Assembly: GCF_002112505.1 (NCBI RefSeq)
Contig: NZ_NEHW01000011.1
Location: forward strand, 180,394 to 244,393
Length of the DNA: 64,000 bases
Source of the DNA: Pseudomonas sp. R28(2017)
GTDB taxonomy: Bacteria > Pseudomonadota > Gammaproteobacteria > Pseudomonadales > Pseudomonadaceae
Reading direction: 5' to 3'
Below the pieces are notes generated by a model. It worked only from the letters and a program-made list of their open reading frames with translations, was not told the DNA's origin and did not search any database. Below are positions 1 through 7,319 of this stretch, piece after piece. A program made the position numbers and the translations under genes. How positions within the stretch are numbered: position 1 is the stretch's first letter; each line of letters opens with the position of its first letter.

Positions 1-1833
1 ACCCGACAGGCTGGCGCCGTGCTCGCCCACCAGCGTCTCATAGCCATCAGGCAGCTCCAGGATGAACTCATGTGCGCCTGCCAGCGTGGCAGCTGCAATG
101 ACCTCCTCAAGGGCGGCGGCAGGGTTGGCCAGTGCAATGTTTTCGCGCACGGTGCGCCGGAACAGCATGTTCTCTTGCAGCACCACGCCGATCTGCCGGC
201 GCAGCGACGTGACATCGGCAAGTGCCAGGTCGGCACCATCGAGCAGCACCCGCCCTCTCTCCGGCGAGTACAGCCGCTGAATCAAGCGGGTCAAGGTGCT
301 CTTGCCGGAACCTGACTTGCCGACGATGCCGATCACCTCACCAGGGCTGATCTTCAGGCTGACGTCGCGCAGGATCTCGTTGCCGCCCGGGCGATAGCGG
401 AAACACACCTGATCGAGCTCGATCCGCCCTTTCAGCACAGGCAACTGCGCGCCGTGGCTGACCTCGGTACGGTTGTTGAGAATGTCCCCCAGCCGCTGGA
501 TCGAGATACCGGTCTGCTGAAAGCTGGTCCACAACTGCGCCAAGCGCATGATCGGCTGGGCCACACGGCCCGCCAGCATGTTGAAGGCGATCAGTTCGCC
601 AACCGTCAGTTCCCCCTCGATGACCAGCCGCGCACCTAGCCACAAGGTGGCGACCGTGACCAGTTTGCCGATGAAGGCAACGCTTTCATTGGCGATGTTG
701 GAGAGGTTCTGGGTCTTGAAACTGGCGGCAACATAGGCCGCCAGCTGCTGGTTCCATCTACGCGTGACTTGCGGCTCTACAGCCATGGCTTTCAACGTGT
801 CGATGCCATTGACCGCTTCCACCAGGAACGCTTGGTTTTCCGCGCCACGTTGAAAACTCTGGTCGATCCGGGCACGCAGCAGGGGGGTGACCAGCAGGGA
901 TACCAGCAAGTAGAGCGGCAATGAAGCGATGACCAATAGCGTCAGCCAACCGCTGTACAGCAACATGACCACGATGAATACTGCGACGAACAACACATCC
1001 AACAGTAGCGTGATGCTGTTGCTGGTGAGGAAACTGCGGATGTTTTCCAACTCCCGCACGCGAGCAACCGAATCGCCCACTCGCCGCGCCTGAAAATACG
1101 CGAGCGGAAGTTCAATCAAGTGCTGAAACAACCTGGCACCGAGTTCGACATCGATGCGCGAAGCGGTATGCGCCGACACATAGGCACGCAAACCACTAAG
1201 CAGACTTTCAAACAACAATACGGTCAACAGGCCCAGCGCAATCACATCCAGCGTAGTCAGGCCCCGGTGGACCAGCACTTTGTCCATCACCACCTGGAAA
1301 AACAGCGGCGTCAACAGGGCAAGGACCTGGATGATGAATGAGACCAGCAATACTTCGCCGAGCAACTTTCTGTGTTTGACCACTGCCGGGATGAACCAGG
1401 TCAGGTCAAACCGTTCGAGGCCTCGAGGCAAAGGCGCGTCCGAGCGAACCAGAATCAGTTCCCCGGCCCAGCGCTGCTCCAGCTCAACCAGCGTCCAGGT
1501 TTGCGGCGCACCAACCCGCGGGTCCTGCACCAGCACCTGCTCGCCCTCAGCTCGGGCGATGATGAAATAGCCGCCTTGCCTATCCGAAGCAATGGCCGGC
1601 AGAGGCATGTGCGCCAGACGCTTCGGGTCAGTGCGCCGATGTTTGGCCTTCAGGCGAAGGCGCTGAAATGCCTGCAGTATCTGGGCAATTGAAAATGGCC
1701 TGCCAGCGGTTGCGAACTCATGACTCAGTTGTTCGGCAGAAACCGCTACATCGTGATACCGCGCCAGCATGACCAGGCAGGCCAGACCGCTGTCACTCGC
1801 CTGGTGATCAGCAACTTCAGATAGATCGGACAC
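1..1833 (-). CDS. Type I secretion ABC transporter with degenerate C39 domain (HlyB-type), 3' end outside window
   Basis: Inner-membrane exporter ATPase of a type I secretion system, which with a membrane-fusion protein and an outer-membrane channel exports RTX-type proteins or adhesins. Reading leftward from a GTG at 1833, the N-terminal ~130 residues match the C39 peptidase-like domain, but the Asp-Cys-Gly catalytic triplet reads Asp14-Ser15-Gly16. As in HlyB, it should therefore bind rather than cleave the substrate. A six-helix transmembrane domain follows, then an ATPase domain with a Walker A motif (GKSGSGKST, about residue 508, nt ~310). About 611 codons are visible of an expected ~700, so the signature motif, Walker B and C-terminus lie beyond position 1. 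The GTG start is preceded by a purine-rich GGGGTGG, and the ATGs just upstream are out of frame. The exported substrate and partner genes are not in the window. Confidence 0.9.
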   Translation of the reverse strand, partial: MSDLSEVADHQASDSGLACLVMLARYHDVAVSAEQLSHEFATAGRPFSIAQILQAFQRLRLKAKHRRTDPKRLAHMPLPAIASDRQGGYFIIARAEGEQVLVQDPRVGAPQTWTLVELEQRWAGELILVRSDAPLPRGLERFDLTWFIPAVVKHRKLLGEVLLVSFIIQVLALLTPLFFQVVMDKVLVHRGLTTLDVIALGLLTVLLFESLLSGLRAYVSAHTASRIDVELGARLFQHLIELPLAYFQARRVGDSVARVRELENIRSFLTSNSITLLLDVLFVAVFIVVMLLYSGWLTLLVIASLPLYLLVSLLVTPLLRARIDQSFQRGAENQAFLVEAVNGIDTLKAMAVEPQVTRRWNQQLAAYVAASFKTQNLSNIANESVAFIGKLVTVATLWLGARLVIEGELTVGELIAFNMLAGRVAQPIMRLAQLWTSFQQTGISIQRLGDILNNRTEVSHGAQLPVLKGRIELDQVCFRYRPGGNEILRDVSLKISPGEVIGIVGKSGSGKSTLTRLIQRLYSPERGRVLLDGADLALADVTSLRRQIGVVLQENMLFRRTVRENIALANPAAALEEVIAAATLAGAHEFILELPDGYETLVGEHGASLSG

Positions 1834-1895
1834 CTGTCCACCCCATGTGCGACTTGAACATGGGCAGATACTAGCGCTTGGCAATAGGGTAATAG

Positions 1896-2015
1896 TCCTA
1901 CATAGGGCATACTTATCCTGTAGGAATATATCCAACAGCACCTACTAATGTAGGAGCATTCCGAGAAGAGCGAATTTACGCGTAGGAACTTATTACCTGC
2001 AAAGTAGGAATATAT
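1896..2015. promoter_or_regulatory. Array of GTAGGA repeats upstream of the secretion ATPase
   Basis: The 323-bp gap 1834-2156 is clearly more AT-rich than its surroundings and contains no convincing gene. GTAGGA occurs at 1920, 1950, 1982 and 2004, at intervals of 30, 32 and 22 bp, close to three, three and two helical turns. The first and last copies are identical over 12 bases (GTAGGAATATAT). An inverted copy TCCTAC lies at 1896-1901, and CCTAC-taat-GTAGG at 1941-1954 is a perfect inverted repeat. Phased half-sites like these suggest binding by an oligomerising transcription factor. That function is inference; the repeats themselves are read directly. Confidence 0.5.
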
Positions 2016-2156
2016 GCAGGAACATTTGATTTTAAGCCGATATTACTGGCGCTTACTTAATTTACATGCCAACTCCTTCAGAACCCCACCCTACCCAAAG
2101 AAAGGTGGAGCCCTAAAGAAAGAGGCAGGCTGCGCTGAGCAGGTGCGGTCAGACCG

Positions 2157-3050
2157 CTACTGCATCCACGGCGGCGTCGGCTCTTCAGCCTTGGCCGGCC
2201 CATGCTCGGCCTCATCCCGCGCCGCGCGGCGGCGGGCTTCATCGCGCAGGGTGGCGTCGATCTCGCGCATCACCCCGGCGACGTCGGCGGCGTGATCGTC
2301 TTCCTCGAACTGCCCGCTCAGCGGGCTGTCCGGGCGCAGCTCACCGGCTTCGTACAACGCCCACATCTCATCGGCGTAGCGGGTGGCCTTGAGCTCCGGG
2401 GCAAAGCGCCCGAAGTAGTGCGCCATGTTCGCCACGTCGCGCTGCAGCATGCTGAACGCATGGTTGTTGCCCGCCGCATCCACCGCCTGGGGCAGGTCGA
2501 TGATCACCGGGCCCTCGGGGCCGAGCAGCACGTTGAATTCGGACAGGTCGCCATGCACCAGGCCGGCGCAGAGCATCAGCACGATCTGGCGGATGACGAA
2601 GGCATGGTATTCACGCGCCTCCTCGGCCTCAAGGTGCACGTCGTTCAGGCGTGGTGCGGCATCGCCGTCGGCGTCGGTCACCAGTTCCATCAGCAGCACG
2701 CCGTCCTGGAAGTCGTACGGCTTGGGCACCCGCACGCCGGCACCGGCCAGGCGGAACAGCGCCGCCACTTCGGCGTTCTGCCAGGCGTCTTCGGCCTCTT
2801 TGCGGCCGTACTTGCTGCCCTTGGCCATGGCCCGGGCCTGGCGGCTGTTGCGGACCTTGCGGCCCTCCTGGTACTCGGCGGCCTGGCGGAAGCTGCGCTT
2901 GTTGGCCTCCTTGTAGACCTTGGCGCAGCGTACCTGGGCACCGCAGCGCACCACGTAGACGGCCGCTTCCTTGCCGCTCATCAATGGCCGCAGTACTTCG
3001 TCGACCAGGCCGTCTTCGATCAGTGGTTCGATTCGTTTTGGTGTCTTCAT
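2157..3050 (-). CDS. RIO-type atypical serine/threonine protein kinase
   Basis: A 297-residue protein of the RIO1-like kinase family found in pseudomonads. Visible motifs are the nucleotide-binding segment GKEAAVY (26-32), the putative ATP-anchoring Lys44 in CAKVYK, the catalytic loop HGDLSEFN (166-173, catalytic Asp168 and metal-binding Asn173) and the metal-binding Asp185 in IDLPQ. The key residues are intact, so kinase activity is expected. The C-terminal tail after about residue 270 is Ala/Arg/Glu-rich and probably disordered. It is a single gene with no partner. The start Met begins a typical RIO N-terminus (MKTPKRIEPLI), although no strong ribosome-binding site is visible. Physiological substrates cannot be told from the sequence; bacterial homologues have been proposed to act in stress responses or ribosome biology. 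Confidence 0.9.
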   Translation of the reverse strand: MKTPKRIEPLIEDGLVDEVLRPLMSGKEAAVYVVRCGAQVRCAKVYKEANKRSFRQAAEYQEGRKVRNSRQARAMAKGSKYGRKEAEDAWQNAEVAALFRLAGAGVRVPKPYDFQDGVLLMELVTDADGDAAPRLNDVHLEAEEAREYHAFVIRQIVLMLCAGLVHGDLSEFNVLLGPEGPVIIDLPQAVDAAGNNHAFSMLQRDVANMAHYFGRFAPELKATRYADEMWALYEAGELRPDSPLSGQFEEDDHAADVAGVMREIDATLRDEARRRAARDEAEHGPAKAEEPTPPWMQ

Positions 3051-3129
3051 CAGGCTGCGTTCGGGGTCCTGGCTGGGGTGGCGGACATCCTCTCACAGGC
3101 TGGGTCGACTTGCTCGTTTGTCTGCATGG

Positions 3130-3221
3130 GCCTCTTCGCGGGCGAGCCCGCTCCCACAGGTACATCATTGCCCTCGACGCAGTGATATACCTGTGGGAGC
3201 GGGCTTGCCCGCGAAGAGGTC
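3130..3221. repeat. Inverted pair of P. putida-type REP elements
   Basis: Two ~33-bp copies of the same sequence lie head to head, at 3130-3162 and 3188-3221, around a 25-bp spacer. Each carries the core GAGCGGGCTTGCCCGCGAAG or its near-complement, itself a hairpin (GCGGGC/GCCCGC). This matches the REP family scattered through intergenic regions of P. putida genomes. The pair sits between the RIO kinase and the 3' end of the aldehyde dehydrogenase gene (transcribed leftward). In RNA it would form a long stem that could act as a terminator or stabilise the dehydrogenase mRNA 3' end. Confidence 0.85.
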
Positions 3222-3228
3222 AACAGCC

Positions 3229-4803
3229 TTAACTCAAGGCTTCCCGGCTGTACTCACCCTCCACCATGCGCAGCAACCCCAACGGGTTACCATCCTTCAA
3301 CGCCTCCGGCAGCAGTGCATCCGGGTAGTTCTGGTAGCACACCGGCCGCAGAAACCGATCAATGGCCAACGTCCCCACCGAAGTCCCCCGCGCATCGGAC
3401 GTGGCCGGATAGGGCCCGCCATGCACCATCGCATCACTCACCTCGACCCCGGTCGGATAGCCATTGACCAACAACCGGCCGGCCTTGCGTTCCAGCAACG
3501 GCACCAGCGCGGCAAACTGCTCAAGGTCCTCAGGCTCGGCGATCAACGTCGCGGTCAGCTGACCGTGCAAGGCCTCCAGCGCAAGGCGCAGCTCAGTTTC
3601 GTCGGCCACTTCGACAACGACCGTGGTCGGCCCGAAGACTTCTTCCTGGAGCAGTTCATCCCCCTCCAGCAGCAAGCGGACATCGGCCTGGAACAGCTGC
3701 GCATTGGCCTGCCCGCCGCACTGCTCGACCCCCGCTAGGTGGCGTACGCCCGGGTGCTGATGCAGGCGCGCCACACCGCTGACATAACTGCGCAAGGTGC
3801 CAGCATTGAGCATGGTCTGAGCCGGCTGGTCTGCCATGCGCGCGGCCAGTGCGCTAACGAACGCCGAGAACCCTGGCCCGGCGATACCGATGACCAGGCC
3901 CGGGTTGGTACAGAACTGCCCGCCCCCCAACACCACCGATGCCGCCAGCTCACTGGCCACCTGCTCGCCCCTGGCCTGCAGCGCCGCTGGCAGCACCAGC
4001 ACCGGGTTGATGCTGCTCATCTCGGCGAACACCGGGATCGGCTGCAGGCGCGCCGCGGCCAGGTCGCACAGGGCGCGGCCACCTTTGAGCGAGCCGGTAA
4101 AACCGACCGCCTGAATCGCCGGGTGGCGGACCAACGCTTCGCCCACGCCGGCGCCGTAGATCATGTTGAACACCCCCGCCGGCATGCCGGTGGCCTCGGC
4201 GGCGCGCTGAATCGCCTCGCCGACACACTCGGCAGTGGCCATGTGGCCGCTGTGGGCCTTGACCACCACCGGGCAGCCGGCAGCCAGCGCGGCGGCGGTA
4301 TCGCCACCGGCCGTGGAGAAGGCCAACGGGAAGTTGCTGGCGCCGAACACCGCCACCGGGCCGACACCGGTGCGGTACTGGCGCAAGTCCGGACGCGGCA
4401 GCGGTTGGCGCTGGGGCTGCGCACGGTCGATGCGCGCCCCCAGGTAGTCGCCGCGGCGCAGCACCTGGGCGAACAGGCGCAACTGGTTGCTGGTGCGGCT
4501 GCGTTCGCCCTGGATGCGCGCGGCGGGCAATGCGGTTTCGCGGCAGACCGTATCGATGAACGCCTGGCCCAGCCCGTCCAGCTGCTCGGCAATGGCCTCC
4601 AGAAACTGCGCCCGGCGCTGCGGTGCCAGGCCGTTGTAGCCGGCAAAGGCCTGTTCGGCGGCGCGGGCGGCGGCATCCACCTCGTCAGCCGTGGCCTGGC
4701 TGAAGACCACCGGCAAGGCCTCGCCGCTGCGCGCGTCGAAGCTCTGCAGGCGCACGCTGCCGGCGGCGCTGCGGGCGCCACCGATGAAGTTGCTTCCCGA
4801 CAT
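3229..4803 (-). CDS. Aldehyde dehydrogenase, 2,5-dioxovalerate (ketoglutarate semialdehyde) type
   Basis: A 524-residue NAD(P)-dependent aldehyde dehydrogenase of the alpha-ketoglutarate semialdehyde dehydrogenase group, which oxidises 2,5-dioxopentanoate to 2-oxoglutarate as the last step of non-phosphorylating pentose and hexarate breakdown. Catalytic residues are present: Asn157 (GASNFP), Lys182, Glu261 (FAEMSS) and nucleophile Cys298 (GGGQFCTNPG). The C-terminal VNGYPTGVEVS segment is typical of this subgroup. The reading frame stays open upstream to 5067, but the ATG at 4803 is preceded by CAGGAG and starts the family-typical N-terminus. It is last in a leftward operon, 29 bp after the FAH-family gene, which supports a sugar-acid role. 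The exact starting sugar acid is not determined. Confidence 0.9.
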   Translation of the reverse strand: MSGSNFIGGARSAAGSVRLQSFDARSGEALPVVFSQATADEVDAAARAAEQAFAGYNGLAPQRRAQFLEAIAEQLDGLGQAFIDTVCRETALPAARIQGERSRTSNQLRLFAQVLRRGDYLGARIDRAQPQRQPLPRPDLRQYRTGVGPVAVFGASNFPLAFSTAGGDTAAALAAGCPVVVKAHSGHMATAECVGEAIQRAAEATGMPAGVFNMIYGAGVGEALVRHPAIQAVGFTGSLKGGRALCDLAAARLQPIPVFAEMSSINPVLVLPAALQARGEQVASELAASVVLGGGQFCTNPGLVIGIAGPGFSAFVSALAARMADQPAQTMLNAGTLRSYVSGVARLHQHPGVRHLAGVEQCGGQANAQLFQADVRLLLEGDELLQEEVFGPTTVVVEVADETELRLALEALHGQLTATLIAEPEDLEQFAALVPLLERKAGRLLVNGYPTGVEVSDAMVHGGPYPATSDARGTSVGTLAIDRFLRPVCYQNYPDALLPEALKDGNPLGLLRMVEGEYSREALS

Positions 4804-4832
4804 GATTGACTCCTGTGACAACGGTTGAAGGC

Positions 4833-5822
4833 TCAGAGGCTGCACACCCGGCCCGGGCGAAACGCCTGTTCGGCAGCGACGATGCCATTGCGCAGCGGCT
4901 GGCCGAAGGCGTCGAGGCTGACCTCGAACGTGTCGCCGGGGCGGGCCTGGATGCCGTCGGCGAACGACAGCGTGGCGGTGCCGAAGTAATGCACATGGAC
5001 ATCGCCCGGGCGCAGGAACTGGCTGTACTTGAAGTGGTGGAACTCGAGGTTGTCGAAGCTGTGACACATGTTCTGTTCACCTGACAGGAACGGCTTGCTC
5101 CACAATTGCTGGCCATCGCGCAGGATGCGGCTGCGGCCTTCCAGGTGCGCCGGCAGCGCGCCCAGGCGCAGTTCGGGGCCAAAGCTGCAGGCGCGCAGCT
5201 TGGAATGCGCCAGGTACAGGTAATTGCGCCGTTCCATCACATGGTCGGAGAACTCGTTGCCCAGGGCATACCCCAGGCGGAACGGTGTGCCGCACTCGCC
5301 GATCACATACAGCCCGACCAGCTCCGGCTCTTCGCCGGCATCCTCGGCGAACGCCGGCAGCGGCAGGTCGGCCCCGGGGCGCACGACGATGGCGCCATCG
5401 CCCTTGTAGAACCACTCCGGTTGCGCGCCCTCCTCGCCCGCTGGCGGTCGCCCGCCCTCAAGGCCCCACTGGAACATGCGCATGCTGTCGGTGACGGCAC
5501 CCTCAGCCTGCTGCTGGTGCATCTTGTCGCGGGTGGCGGCGCTGCCCAGGTGGGTCAGGCCGGTGCCGGTGACCAGGCAATGTGCCGGGTCTTCATGGTC
5601 CAGCGGTGGCAGCACCCGGCCTTCGGCCAATAGCGCCAGGTAGTCATGGCCCTCGCCCAGGCCCGCGGCCTGCACCTGGCTGGCCAGGTCGCGGCCCGCG
5701 GCAATGGCCTGAAGGGCCAGGGCGCGGGTGCTGCTGACGCCACGGATTTCCAGGGCGCGTTCGCCCTCCACCACGCCGACCCGGCGCTGGCCGGCGGCGG
5801 TTTCGAATTGGATCAGTCGCAT
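4833..5822 (-). CDS. FAH-family protein, AraD1/GguC-like
   Basis: A 329-residue fumarylacetoacetate-hydrolase-fold protein, most like the AraD1 group encoded beside sugar-acid dehydratases and ketoglutarate semialdehyde dehydrogenases. The likely role is dehydration or cleavage of a 2-keto-3-deoxy sugar acid (for example 2-keto-3-deoxy-pentonate), feeding the dehydrogenase encoded next. The start MRLIQFE overlaps the end of the MFS gene by 10 nt, so translation is probably coupled; the ribosome-binding site is weak. The second half carries the FAH-core features seen in this family (GDGAIVVRPG, about residue 190; FSDHVMERRNYLYLAHSK further on). Family assignment is confident. The precise reaction is inferred from neighbours only. 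Confidence 0.85.
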   Translation of the reverse strand: MRLIQFETAAGQRRVGVVEGERALEIRGVSSTRALALQAIAAGRDLASQVQAAGLGEGHDYLALLAEGRVLPPLDHEDPAHCLVTGTGLTHLGSAATRDKMHQQQAEGAVTDSMRMFQWGLEGGRPPAGEEGAQPEWFYKGDGAIVVRPGADLPLPAFAEDAGEEPELVGLYVIGECGTPFRLGYALGNEFSDHVMERRNYLYLAHSKLRACSFGPELRLGALPAHLEGRSRILRDGQQLWSKPFLSGEQNMCHSFDNLEFHHFKYSQFLRPGDVHVHYFGTATLSFADGIQARPGDTFEVSLDAFGQPLRNGIVAAEQAFRPGRVCSL

Positions 5823-7135
5823 GCTTGTGCTCGCTTGTCGGTTGCAATGTTCACGGATGCCAGGCGCTGACGGCGCTCCAGGCGGTTGTAGACGACGCCG
5901 GTCAGCACCAGCCCTGACACCATGACCACGGCCAGGAAGTACAGGCCGGAGGACAGCTGGCCGGTGTGCTCCTTGAGCGCGCCGATGCCGAACGGGCCGA
6001 GGTAGCCGCCGAGGTTGCCGATCGAGTTGATCAGGGCAATGCCGGCCGCCGCACTCGCGCCGGAGAAGAAGCGCCCGGGCAGGGTCCAGAAGATCGCCGT
6101 GCAGGAGAACAGCGCGAAGGCCACCAGGCACAGCGCCGCCAGCTGCATCGCCGGCACCGTCAGCCAGGCGCTGAAAAACAGGCCCAGGGCGCCCAGGGCA
6201 TAGAGCAGGCCAAGGTGGCCGTAGCGGTCGTTGAGGCGGTCTGAGCTGCGCGGAATGATCAGCAGGCCGATGATGCCGAACAGGTACGGCACCGCCGAGA
6301 CGAAGCCGGTCATCAGGTCGCTGCCGCCGAACTGGTGAATCAGCGTCGGCAGCCACAGGCCCAGGCCATAGATGCTCAAGGTCACCGGCAGGTAGAACAG
6401 CGCCAGCAGCAGCACCCGGCCATCCTTAAGGGCGTGCAGCGGGTTGCCGTGGCGGGTCTGGCCGAACGCGCGCAGGTCATCGGCCAGTTGTTCCTTGAGC
6501 CAGCTGCGCTGGGCATCGTCCAGCCAACCCACCTTATCCGGGCCGTCCGGCAGCAGGCGCAGGGTCGGCCAGGCCAGCAGCACGGCCGGGGTGCCGATGC
6601 AGATGAACAGCCACTGCCAGCCGTGCAGGCCAAGGTTGCCATCCAGGCCCAGCAAGGCGCCCGACAGCGGCCCGGTGACCAGCATGGCCAGTGGCTGGGA
6701 GAGGATGAAGAAGCCGAGGATCTTGCCGCGATGGCGCACCGGGTACCACTGGGTGATGTAGTACAGCACGCCGGGGAAGAAACCGGCCTCGGCGGCACCG
6801 AGCAGGAAGCGCATCACATAGAAGCCGTGCGGCCCGGTGACGAATGCCATGCCGATGGTGATCGCGCCCCAGGTCACCAGGATGCGGGCGAACCAGCGAC
6901 GGGCGCCGAAGCGGTCGAGCAGCAGGTTGCTGGGGACTTCGAACAGGAAGTAACCGATGAAGAACAGCCCGGCACCCAGGCCGTAGGCCGCATCGCCAAT
7001 GCCGATGTCGGCACCCATGTGAAGCTTGGCAAAGCCCACCGCCGAGCGATCGACGTAGGCCACCAGATATAGCAGGACCAGAAAGGGGATGAGTTTCAGC
7101 GTGATCAGGCGGACGAGCCGCTGCTCCTGGATCAT
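5813..7135 (-). CDS. MFS transporter, anion:cation symporter (sugar-acid) type
   Basis: A 440-residue inner-membrane carrier with about twelve hydrophobic helices. The N-terminal YLVAYVDRSAVGFAKL segment and the loop RFGARRW are typical of the ACS branch of the major facilitator superfamily (tartrate, galactarate and related acids). It is the first gene of a leftward operon followed by the FAH protein (10-nt overlap) and the dehydrogenase, so it probably imports the sugar acid that this cluster degrades. The promoter lies in the divergent region 7136-7319, which also contains two copies of a GntR-type operator. Substrate identity is inference from context. Confidence 0.9.
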   Translation of the reverse strand: MIQEQRLVRLITLKLIPFLVLLYLVAYVDRSAVGFAKLHMGADIGIGDAAYGLGAGLFFIGYFLFEVPSNLLLDRFGARRWFARILVTWGAITIGMAFVTGPHGFYVMRFLLGAAEAGFFPGVLYYITQWYPVRHRGKILGFFILSQPLAMLVTGPLSGALLGLDGNLGLHGWQWLFICIGTPAVLLAWPTLRLLPDGPDKVGWLDDAQRSWLKEQLADDLRAFGQTRHGNPLHALKDGRVLLLALFYLPVTLSIYGLGLWLPTLIHQFGGSDLMTGFVSAVPYLFGIIGLLIIPRSSDRLNDRYGHLGLLYALGALGLFFSAWLTVPAMQLAALCLVAFALFSCTAIFWTLPGRFFSGASAAAGIALINSIGNLGGYLGPFGIGALKEHTGQLSSGLYFLAVVMVSGLVLTGVVYNRLERRQRLASVNIATDKRAQACD

Positions 7136-7220
7136 GGCGAGGTCTCCGATTGTTCTTGTAATGGGGACAGCACATGGCCGGGGTTTTGTGGGCAGACCTC
7201 CGGCGCGGTGAATCGATCAT

Positions 7221-7305
7221 ATAGTATTACTATTTAAAACGACAACCCTTCACATGAAGCATTTTTGGCGATAGAGTCGCAACATAACGACAAATAGTAA
7301 TACTA
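7221..7305. promoter_or_regulatory. Two FadR/GntR-type operators in the divergent promoter region
   Basis: TAGTATTACTA at 7222-7232 (extended perfect arms ATAGTA/TACTAT at 7221-7233) and its reverse complement TAGTAATACTA at 7295-7305. Both fit the TNGTNNNACNA pattern known for FadR-subfamily GntR repressors. The centres are 73 bp apart, about seven helical turns, which would suit looping between dimers. One site is close to the MFS operon start and the other ends 15 bp before the dehydratase ATG. The adjacent FadR-type gene at 9186 is the obvious regulator, predicted to repress both divergent units until the sugar acid or its keto-acid is present. Confidence 0.7.
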
Positions 7306-7319
7306 ATAAGGTGTCCGTC

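Noticed and set aside
2202..3185. A 327-codon plus-strand frame opposite the RIO kinase
   Set aside because: Composition typical of an antisense frame; the kinase motifs are on the minus strand.
4804..5067. N-terminal extension of the aldehyde dehydrogenase to a start at 5067
   Set aside because: It would overlap the FAH-family gene almost completely in its 3' part, and CAGGAG lies before the ATG at 4803.
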